Shown here: positions 43,760 through 54,700 of the stretch, one piece after another
How positions within the stretch are numbered: position 1 is the stretch's first letter
Layout: each line of letters starts with the position of its first letter
From: Alviniconcha marisindica
Taxonomy: Eukaryota > Mollusca > Gastropoda > Provannidae
NCBI GenBank assembly: GCA_018857735.1
Contig: JABMCL010000598.1
Span: 830,001-894,000, forward strand
Direction: 5' to 3'
DNA: 64,000 nt
Position numbers and translations under genes: made by a program
Notes under the pieces: model-generated
The model's input: the letters and a program-made list of their open reading frames with translations, nothing else
Databases searched by the model: none
What the model was told of the DNA's origin: nothing

Positions 43760-46700
43760 ACATTGCAGAAACCGGCGTGTGTGAAGTGAAGATGGGACTA
43801 ATCAGTCAGCCTAGTCATGTTCTAAGGTATGTAATTACAACTCATTTTTCGACGTTTAAGCAGCCAAAGTGCCGTATGGCCACTGCGGTTCTGATGCTGC
43901 CGTTACCAACATCAGTTACTATTGACTACAAACGAACACGTGCATGGACCGACGCCGTCCCACTGAAGACCACAAATTATTCCAATCAACTTTAGATTCA
44001 CGCACCAATACACATCATAATCAAAAAGAACAAAATTCTCTGACTCCATGTTTTCAATCAGTTTTAGGACTTTCTTGAACACTGACAGTCTGCCTGAGAA
44101 AAACACTTCTTATGGGTGACTAACTTTCATTTCATTGAAAACGTAGAAAACAACTCTAGAAAACTACAAGATATTATAGACATGTTCAATCTAACCCAGT
44201 CCGTTTCTGAACCAACTCACAACCAAGGCCATCAGCTTAGTGTTTTCCAAGCAAAGTGATAACATCCTCATTTCTACAAAACTACACCACAGACTAACAT
44301 CTGACCACACAGCCATCTTGCGCAAACTTGATGTATCTGTACCCGTACAAAAACCTGAAACTTCACGTACCGATGCCTCAAAAAGATTGACACCGGCGCC
44401 TTTTAACAAGATCTCTCTGAGGCTGTCTCACAAACCAGTTCTATCAGTGACTACAATAACCATCTCTGTTCTGTCCTTCACAAGCACGCCCCTCTCTGCC
44501 GTTGCACAAGGAAGCCGACGCCCTGGTTCAGCAGTATTGCGGAGCAGTTCTGTGAGCTGAAACGGGAGTGTTGGCAGGCGGAGAGACAATGGCTCAAATC
44601 TAAACTCACCATCCACAAACAGATATACGACTCCATTAAACAGAAAGTAACAAACCTTGTAGATAAAGCCAAACAAGCCTACTACTCTGCCAAGATACAG
44701 TCTAGCACAACCTGTAAGCAACTCTTTCAAAAATTCAACACCATCCTCGGCCAAAGCAGATCTTCACCTCTTCCTTCAACATTTGACTGACGACCTCCCT
44801 AATGTCTTTTCTGACTACTTCATTGAGAAAATCCACACCATCAGAAACAATTCCCCCCCCCCCCAGAAAAACAAACAAACACCCAACTGCTTGCCCTGAT
44901 ACCACTTTCGTTGGAAATCCCTTGCTAACTTTTGAGCCTGTCAATGATGCATTTTTCTTAAAAATAATCAACAGTGTACCCACCAGGTCTTGTGAACTCG
45001 ATCCCATTCCCGCCACGCTTCTTTATGAAAACCTTGACATCCTCTTGCCGACCATCACGAACATCATCAACACATATCTTACCACTGGCATTGTACCACG
45101 TGATCTGAAGACTGCCATCGTCAAACCTCTGTTGAAAAAGTCATCACTTGACAAAAATCTTTTGAAAATCTACCGCCCCATTTCCAAACTTCCATTTCTG
45201 TCCAAAATCCTTGAAAAGGTCATTCCCCACAAACTTCTCTCCCATCTCCAAGAAAACCACCTCAGCAACCCCTTTCAGTCAGCCTATCGAGCAGGACACA
45301 GTATGGAGACCGTTTTGTTACGTATTGTAAATGATATTCTCTCCGCTCTGGACAATGACATTTCTGTTCTTTTTGCAGCTTTTAACACTATTGACCACCA
45401 AATTCTCCTCTCCCGCCTGAACTCTGCTTTTGGCATTCAGTCTACTGCACTCCAATGGTTTCACTCATACATCTCAGACAGATATAAGTCCACTTCAGTC
45501 AATAACTCGTCTTCATAGTTCAGGAGCTGTGTGAGAGTCCAGGTGGCCGTCCTGGGCTGTCCGTCCTAACAAGCCTTCTGGTTTCCGTGGACGTAAAGCT
45601 ATACTGAACCGTGCTTCGGCATTGGTCTCAGCTTGTCCCTCGTATGTCAACCGACATCTGAGGACATTAAGCAACACTACCTACCACAACTCGTCGTCGT
45701 CACCATCACAGCTCATGTACGGTGTGCCTCTGGGCTCAGCACTGGGGCCCATTCTCTTCATCCTGTACACTACGCCTCTCTCGCATATCATAGCTAGCCA
45801 CTCTGCAAACCATCAGCTTTTCACAGATGACACACAGCTCCAGAAATTCGCTCCTCTCGGGACACCAAAGAACTCAATGCATGCACAGACGACATAAAAA
45901 CATGGTGACCAAAAATCAGCTCAAACTGAACAACGACAAAACAGAAGCTTTTCTTTCCCTTTTTGTCTTTAATGAAACCTTCCACCCTTTCCCTCCCTGA
46001 TTTGATTACTCTTGGCTCTCACAACATCCCCTTCTCTGATTCTGCCAGGAACCTTGGATTCATTCTTGACTCGAAGCTCTCCATGAAGAAGCATGTCATA
46101 AAAATCTGTCAAACTGCTTATTTCGAGCTTAAACACATTAGTTCAATCCGCAGGTTTCTCACTGAAGATGCAGCCAAGACTCTTGTTACTTCCTACATCC
46201 TCTCACGGCTTGACTACTGCAACTGTCTCCTCATGGTTACACTTAATTATGTGATCCAACCTCTCCAAAAAATTCAAAACTTTGCTGCAAGACTCGTTCT
46301 CTTGGCACCCCGCCACCAACACTCAGAATGTGTTGCAATGTTATAAATGGTTCTGGTCCTGCTTACCTCTCTGAACTGCTACATGTCTACACTCTGTCTC
46401 GTACACTATGGTCTTCTGACACCAGCATGCTGAAAATCCAACAATACAAACGCAAGACTCATGGCTTTTGCACCTTCTTACTTTGGACCCCACATTTGGA
46501 ATTCACTCCCACAAGACCTTAGACACTGCTCAACCCTGTCATCTTTTAAAGCCAAACTGAAAACCTTCCTCTTCTCACAGTATTTTCACCCCAACTAATA
46601 TCAGTACACAGTTTCTGCTACAGTCATTGTGTGTGTGTGTGTGCGCACGCATGTATGATGTATGACACAGATCAGTGTCGTACACATCTGAATTTATTGT

Positions 46701-46880
46701 GGTTTTTTTGTGTTGGGCTGGGTGGGTGGGTGGGGGGGGGGGGGGGGAGGGTTTGTCTTTCCGTATGGTGCTTTGTGTGGAACTGTGCTCTACGTGTGTA
46801 TAGAATATCATATTTAGGTTAATATGTACCATGTGTGTGCTCCAGGCGTTGATGAGCGCATGATAAATGTACATTATTAT
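43760..46880 (+). mobile_element. Long LINE copy (endonuclease end + RT + 3' tail), decayed
   Basis: The endonuclease end is visible as FNLTQSVSEPTHNQGHQLS and LHHRLTSDHTAILRKLDV. The RT follows: CELDPIPATLLYENLDILLP, PLLKKSSLDKNLLKIYRPIS, NPFQSAYRAGHSMETVLLRI, AFNTIDHQILLSRLNSAFGI, YGVPLGSALGPILFILYTTP, HQLFTDDTQLQ, then [20 protein letters not shown] and LSRLDYCNC. It ends with a SFKAKLKTFLFSQYFHPN-type C-terminus near 46598 and a TACATTATTATTATTATA tail. It is interrupted by a 173-bp insertion at 45515-45687. Confidence 0.8.
45515..45687. repeat. Unclassified dispersed repeat inserted in the LINE RT
   Basis: The segment begins near GTTCAGGAGCTGTGTGAGAG and ends near GACATTAAGCA. It interrupts the RT between SVNNS and SSPSQLMYG and is flanked by AACTCGTCTTC (45504-45514) and AACTCGTCGTC (45688-45698). 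That looks like an 11-bp target duplication with one mismatch. A second copy is at about 62382-62540. Class unknown. Confidence 0.6.
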
Positions 46881-46884
46881 TATT

Positions 46885-47869
46885 ATAACCTAAGTTTGCA
46901 AACAGCGTGGGCCCCGCTCTAGTAGCAGAAGCCTCTTTAAGCCCTAGCCTGGACAAATCAACCGTGGCAGGGAGCGGCCGATTGGTGTCCGTGTCGGAAT
47001 TAGCCATCAGCTGATTTCATTCTTTGGACAAAAGAAGAAGGGGAGAAATATATACATTTAAAATATAATAAGAACTTTTTTCTATGAAGAAACATTGTGT
47101 AAAGTGCAAGACACTGACGCATCAGTTGAACAAAACTAAGCACCACTTGATTTTAGATCATGTTTTCCATTAAGTCATGTGTAACGAGGGTTCTACGGAG
47201 TTGTAAATATTTCGAAAGATTGTGTCAAACACTGGGCTCGGTAGGTATTAGGTTGACTAGAATAGTGTTAGAGTCATTTCCTTCATTAGCTGAACAAAAC
47301 TAAGCACTGCCTGATTTTGTAGCATTTGTTTTCTTTTGGACGTTAGGTTTTTACAGAGTTCTTCCCCTTTACAACTTTGACCGCTTCCCCTTTACAAATA
47401 GAGACGGAGTTTGTGGTATGTTTTTTCTTTACTTTTCCTGGTGTTTAGTGCTGTCTCTGAACTGGCAACACTTCCAGATAACAGGACACGTGTAAAATAC
47501 ACCAGAAAGAGAAAGTATCACAGTTATTGTCAACTGGCCTGTCAAAGGTGAAAAAAGAAAGAAAAGAAAAAGTGGGAGTACTCGTTCAGTGTAAATTCTT
47601 TGATGGCTGTTGACAGTGATAGTCTTCAGATGAGTCACAGTTTGGGGAAATATTCTTTAGAAGGGGCACTCTTCCAATTTTTGCACAGTGACTGGGTGCA
47701 CACAGGTTTTGTGACAGTCTGACGGATATTTTTTTTTTTTTTTTTTTGGGGGGGGTTGTTATGTGAATGAGCACATGTGAAAACACACATGCACACACAC
47801 AGTAACACACAGGGTTAGATCAAGACAAATCAGAGGCATTAAATTCCTTCTTTTCAAATGTTTTCTGTT
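46885..47869. other. No gene established
   Basis: A minus-strand frame MANSDTDTNRPLPATVDLSR (start near 47007) could be a first exon but has no partner. Sequence at 47440-47650 (CTTCCAGATAACAGGACACG) recurs in diverged form at 57440-57510 and 58490-58555, so it is a dispersed repeat. Confidence 0.4.
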
Positions 47870-48420
47870 GAAGATACTGAGAATGTTCCTCCTTTTGTAC
47901 CATGTACTAGGAGTACACGGTCAAATGTTGAGGTGACCATCATCATTACACCAATCTTACAATATGGTAATGTTGTGTGGGCACAAAGTTGAAGATTTTT
48001 TTATATACTCGTATTGAAAATGTGTAAAGATATTTTACCAAACATTACTGGCATAAAGAACCTAAGATATAGATTAAGCATGAACCAAGATTAAGGGTAC
48101 TAAATTACCAAGCCTGGAATACAGAAGAGCAAGAGCTGATATGACTGAAACTTTTAAAATTATTCATGGTTTTTATGGTACTCAAACTGTCTGGTCCTTG
48201 TTCAAACTGAATGAATCTGCTGGAACAAGAGGACACCCTTTTAAACTAAGCAAGAAGACAGTACTTACGCATCAGTACACACATTTTTTACTAACAGAGT
48301 TACAAACAACTGGAACAACTTACCATCTGACATTGTATTAGCAGAAACACTGAACTCCTTCAAAAACCTACATAAGCATTGGGAACAAAACATATTTAGC
48401 ACAAAGTAAGTGAGGAAAAT
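47870..48420 (+). mobile_element. LINE C-terminal fragment
   Basis: Shifted frames read VTIIITPILQYGNVVWAQ, then FKLSKKT and YASVHTFFTNRVTNNWNNLP, SDIVLAETLNSFKNLHKHWE. The FFTNRV..WN.LP...F...L..HW ending is typical of a LINE ORF2 C-terminus. It contains several stops. Confidence 0.6.
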
Positions 48421-48799
48421 GGGCCAGGTCAATACATACACATGCAGCACTCTGAACTGAAGAGAATAATGTTGACCATAATACACATCAAAATACAAAT
48501 GGATAAAAAGCCTAGGAGCTGCAATTTGATATGATAGTAGAAGACAAATAGAAAAATCACATTTGAGCAAAATGACTTTAACATACTCTTTTGCTAGTAG
48601 ACTTATAACTCAGTTTTTGCTTGCTGTGACCCCCACCACCCCTTAATATTTCTTAACAAATCCCTGGGTCTTGTCTCCAATTTCGCCGATGCTTCTGCCC
48701 CTCAGGTGATGCTGACATGCAGGAAAAGCTTAAGGATTGGTTGCACACAGTCGGTGATGCTGATGGCTTTGCCTCAGTATCCTCCAAAGTATCTGTGGA

Positions 48800-51700
48800 T
48801 CACAACTTGTCCACTTTACACACGGTCCTCTTGGAATCTGCAAACAAATAAATTCATTAGAAATTATGTAAGGTAAAATATTTTGACCAGTATTTCCTGT
48901 GTTTGATACTTTGTTGCCTTTTCCTTTGGAGTAGGTGTTCACAAGACTTACTGCAGCCACTTTTTGTTGGCTGCAGTACAGAGTATGAATGGCAGCACCC
49001 AAAAGGCATAATTGTAGGGTTGACATCTACTAACTTTGATCCCATATATGTCTGCATTGGTAAGGTTTAGACACATAGTTAATATCCACACATTTCTATG
49101 ATACACAAACGACTAAAGTAGAAGGGGATTTCCTGCCCAAGTCGATGCTTTATTTTTATTTTTTATTTTTAGTGTACGTTTGAAAATTTGCCAAAGGGAG
49201 CAGTGAAGAATCTTACTTTTCTGGAGCTGGCATGTATCCACTTCATACCAGGCTTTTATGGTGACTGGAATGGTTTGCACCAGGGCATCTCCAAGGTCAA
49301 GAGAAGATGCAATCATAGTTAGAAACAACTCTTGACACTGGGGAAAATAATACATTAGGCTCCCTGTGCAGATCAAAATCAGTCGACAAAGTTTCACAAC
49401 GATGCAGTCTTGATTACCTTCTTGTGGTACACCAGCGTGCATGCCTTGGAGGGCCCAGCTGTGGCTGGTGAATACGGGTCTTCTGGTGACACTGAGGAAG
49501 GCAAGTCCTCTGGTGGTGCGGGGGTTGTGGATGGCAGTCCCTGTGGAGAAGACAGGGCCTCTGGTGGTGCGGGGGTTGTGGATGGCAGTCCCTGTGGAGA
49601 AGACAGGGCCTCTGGTGGTGCGGGGGTTGTGGATGGCAGTCCCTGTGGAGAAGACAGGGCCTCCGGTGGTGCCGTGGCTGAAGGAGGCGGGCCCTCTGGA
49701 GACTGTGGCGATGCCGGGTCCTCCGAGGCCAGGATGCCAGCAGTAGCTGATGTCACCATTGCTGACAGTGTGGCCTGTCTTTGTGGCACTTTTGAATGGA
49801 TAAAGACAGAGGGCTAGATCAGGGGAAAACACAGGCATCACAAGATATGTTTATGAAACTGTATATATACTAAGTTGCTTTGGTTCTGCATGTAAGTAGT
49901 CAAAACTGTGTTTTTGTTGCGTTTCTTTGTGCCGTTTTGTGCGTGTGGGGGCCGTTTTTCTGTCACTGTGTGTGTGTGTTGTAATCAGTGCCGGGTGTGC
50001 AATTAACTTGTTTAGTGTTGCCGATATGCAACTTAAGTGCACCAGTCATGGTTTACATGCACCCAAGTCGTGGTTGATGTGTTATATGACATCAAGGATG
50101 TCTCAATGTCTGGCCCTCCTTTCATACCACTGAGTGGATTTGCTCCGTGTGCTGCAGTTTTGTGGAGAGCTCTTTCATAAATTTGTGCCCTTTACACATC
50201 TATACTGTACACACAAATTTATGGTAATGTTTAGTAAAGCAACTGTAACAAATAAAACAAAGGTTCACAGTCTTTCATTCCTGTACTTTGATGGCACCAT
50301 ATCACCTTACATCTCCTGCTGGGTTAGTTAACTAAATAAAAAAATAAAAAAACGCAAAAACAATAACTCATGCAACCTGCCAGCGCCTCGCAGATGTTGT
50401 TTACTGATCCGCCCAGTCCCAATGTTATAATTTTGTTCATGTGGCTGGGTGTCAACTGTCATTCCTGCACCTGTTGAGGTTGTCCTGCACCTGTTGAGGT
50501 TGTAAAAACCTCCTGAACATCAGCAGCCATGGGGAAGATTCTAAGTCTGCACTCTTGTGCATATCTATTCAGGAGTTCCAGGTCTCCTTCCAACAGGAAA
50601 ATGGGTACACTGCCCACAGAACCTGCCATTTTGTGGTTGGTGACCTGAAGTGGAGTCATGACTGACATTTTGTTGTGAAATAACCTTTTGTGCATTATAA
50701 GGCCTTTGTCATTCTTACCTGTCCTGAATAAGAGGATTCTAAATTATTAAAGTCTGTCCCTTACTAAGCAATGAATAACAGATTGCAAAATGATGAAAAA
50801 ATGAAAAAACTAAGGAAACTAATTAAAGAAAGTTATTAGACAGAGAGAGATAGAGTAGGTTGGACTATAACATAATTGTCATATGGGTAATAGACACAGA
50901 AAAAAATACTACAGGCAATCCCTCCCTGCAATATTAGTTTCGTCCCAGGACAAATGAAATGCAACAACTTTTGAATTACTTCAACACAGAAGTACCCTGG
51001 GGCCATTTCTTCGGCCTGCTTAGTTCTTGCATTTTCACGTTGGAGATCCCTCTGACTCTGCTCCAGCTGGAGACCATCAGCAGACAGATGCCGTCACTGC
51101 GGGCCTAGTGTGTTTCATGTTGGAGATCTCTCCGACTCTGCTCCAGCTGGAGACCATCAGCAGACAGATGCCGTCACTGCGGGCCTAGTGTGTTTCATGT
51201 TAGAGATCTCTCCGACTCTGCTCCACCTGGAGACATGTTAGAGATCTCTCCGACTCTGCTCCAGCTGGAGACCATCAGCAGACAGATGCTGTCACTGCGG
51301 GCCTAGTGTTTCATGTTGGAGATCTCTCCGACTCTGCTCCAGCTGGAGACCATCAGCAGACAGATGCTGTCACTGCGGGCCTAGTGTGTTTCACGTTGGA
51401 GATCTCTCCAACTGCTCCAGCTGGAGACCATCAGCAGACAGATGCCGTCACTGCGGGCCTAGTGTGTTTCATGTTAGAGATCTCTCCGATTCTGCTCCAG
51501 CTGGAGACCATCAGCAGACAGATGCCGTCACTGCGGGCCTAGTGTGTTTCATGTTGGAGATCTCTCCGATTCTGCTCCAGCTGGAGACCATCAGCAGACA
51601 GATGCCGTCACTGCGGGCCTAGTGTGTTTCATGTTGGAGATCTCTCCGACTCTGCTCCAGCTGGAGACCATCAGCAGACAGATGCCGTCACTGTGGGCCT

Positions 51701-54700
51701 AGTGTGTTTCACGTTGGAGATCTCTCCGACTCTGCTCCAGCTGGAGACCATCAGCAGACAGATGCCATCACTGCGGGCCTAGTGTGTTTCACGTTGGAGA
51801 TCTCTCCGACTCTGCTCCAGCTGGAGACCATCAGCAGACAGATGCCGTCACTGCGGGCCTAGTATGTTTCACGTTGGAGATCTCTCCGACTCTGCTCCAG
51901 CTGGAGACCATCAGCAGACAGATGCCGTCACTGCGGGCCGAGTGTGTTTCACGTTGGAGATCTCTCCGACTCTGCTCCAGCTGGAGACCATCAGAAGACA
52001 GATGCACAAAAACAACCACAAAAAAATATGCTAACGCACACACAATGGCTAATTCATGATCAGCCATCTTGGAAACCTTTCATTACTTGCAAGTTGATTG
52101 TACTTTTATCGTCTTGTTGATTAAAAACAAAAACAAAAAACTATAATTCTTAACACTGTTTTACTTCAACTCCTTGTCTATCTTCTTTACTTCCTTCTTT
52201 TATTATTTTCTATCTCTCTTCTGAACCATTTGCAGTGCTGCAGTGGGTCACAGCTCTGATATCTGCCGGAATTCAAATGTTTGGCCCTCGTAGTCCTTTA
52301 AATAAGTGTTGTACTCAAGCAAAAACGAGCATACATCTCATTTACACCAAAAACCATGAAAGGTCTTTCACTTTCACCAAACATTACATACCTGGTATAA
52401 TGTTCCCAAGGAAATGTGTTGCTCAGATTACACAACAGTGGCCTCCTTGTTCCCCTTCCACCTGCCAGTTAGCAGCGCTGAATGATAGTGTAAACAGCAA
52501 CACCGTGACGTTTCCCCTTCCACCTGTCTGTTAGCAGTGCTGAATGATCATGCACACAGCAACACCATGACATCAAGTGGACACGCTGTGCATACACATA
52601 ATTATAATTTATAAACTTATTTTGCATTCTCTTTTTTTGGCAGCCTTTACACAGACTTGAGAGGAATAGTTCCAGCATTTGAGAAGAATACTGGAAGGTT
52701 GAGAGGAATATAGGGGACCCTTTTTTTTATAACATTCACCGCCTTGCCAATTTTGCAGTGCCATGCCGATTTGACACGATGTTGAACACTGAGAATGCCG
52801 CCATGTGACACAGTGAAATCGAGTGAGCACACTCTACAATGAGCGTGATGTACATTGACTGTGGAAATTCTGATGCAAAGAAACTTTTCTCCATACTCTT
52901 CTCGATACTTTTGACTCATGAAATTAAAGGAACAATTCTGATTGGCCGGTATCTGCCGATGCGTTGTACGGTAAATGTTCACGTCACAGGCCCAATCTAC
53001 TTTTGACAACAAAGTGCTTTGCACCAAATCAAACAGTCAGTCACACGTACTGGGAACAGAGGCTGTGAGCGCTTGACTAACAAAACTGAAAAGTCAAGCG
53101 CTCGCATCCTCTGTTCCCTGGGTAAACACCACACACAAAGCCACACAGCTGACTTTCGCTGTTGCAGCGGAGTTGATGTCAACCAGTCTCAGCCACACAC
53201 ATTCCCCAACACAACAAGTCTTTTTCTTCTCTTTTTTTGGCAATTTTTCTTCTTCAGCAGAATATTTTTTTGAGTGAGTGGAATAGCGGAATGAAACGCA
53301 GTCAAGCGGAAGAAATTCTGCCGAAAGCGGAACGGTTGGCAGGTCCGTCTTGCTGTCAAAAAGCATAAACTCTCAAATTACACTTTGAGTAAAATAATAG
53401 TCCTCACACATTTCCTGCAGTCTTTCATTAGCTGGGCGTATTGTGATGACCCAGCCAGCACTTTGTGGAACTTTCTGAGGTGTTGCCCCTGATTGGTTGT
53501 TGATATCTCGCAACCAAGTACTGAGCAAGGCGTTCTCTGAAATTGATGAAAGTATTTATTTTTGTTAACAGTATGGCACTTAACCCTGTGCTAAGTTTTT
53601 TTTTAATTTAGTCATAATAGGACACTTCTGGTCATAGGACATTTTATGATTAAAACCTTGATGTCAGGGTTAAACGTGAAATTGTTCTTACTTATCTTGA
53701 GCATCAGTAATGATGGGTTTCAACAATCATATAACGCTTACCTTACTGGCCAGTATAGTGATACCAGTGAGACTGTAAATCACCTTCATCAAACCGCCCT
53801 GATATAATCGTACCGGTTGACTGGGCGTAAAACACTAACTTACTTACCTTCATCAAAGTGGGTCTCTCTGTATAACGCCATCTTATGGATTGCAGCTTTG
53901 GCATGCGATGTGCCGAGCTTCTGAGATGCTTGGATACATTCCAGACCTCTTTCGCGCAGCGAGGGCACTTGTTCTTCTTTCTGCACCACACAACAGTATG
54001 TGTAATAACACATGTATATTGCCTCCAGCAACTCACCTTCCCCCCCATACACACACAGACATGCATACCGTTTGGCTGTTGACTGAGGCAGTGCTGTTGC
54101 TGGGAGCACTTCATGCTGTGAACTTTGTGGGGGCGTCTTCCTGCAAAATGACCAACAAATTCAAAGTATATGGGGCATCTTCCTGCAAAACGACCAACAA
54201 ATTCAAAGTGTCTTCCTGCAAAATGACCAACAAATTCAAAGTATACATCTAATTTCTCTGAAGCTAAACCTGCAACATACTTATAATCCTTTGCATACCT
54301 TGTATTCTACATTTGATTTTATGGGACTTGCGATAATTCACTTACTTGATTGCAAGCAGATAGGAGGTTCAAAGAGTTAGTACAACCGGCTTGCCAGTTT
54401 GTTGTAAACATAATCCTGCTGTTCAGTTACATGTAGGCCTGTGCTTACTTGCACTTAAGGAGCTTCCTGGTGTGTGGCTCTGTTTTCCTCGCCATTATTT
54501 CTGGGAGAGGATCAAAGTCCTTGTCCTGGCAATCATCTGAAACATGACATTAGTTGTAGATCCAGTCGTGGTGTAAATGTCATTGTTGTCGATGTAGCAG
54601 TAGTGGTAGCATCAGCTTAGTAGTAGTTAGTCATGCTGTAAATCATTTAAATGTCATTGCCAACATAGTAGTATCATGACAAGTTGTAATACAAAGCCAA

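Noticed and set aside
46819..47007. Minus-strand frame MANSDTDTNRPLP... as a gene
   Set aside because: No second exon, homology or clear promoter; left as unassigned.
50692..50740. 20-nt micro-exon (AATCCTCTTATTCAGGACAG) with good splice sites on the minus strand
   Set aside because: Its length would break the otherwise consistent phase of the zinc-finger gene.
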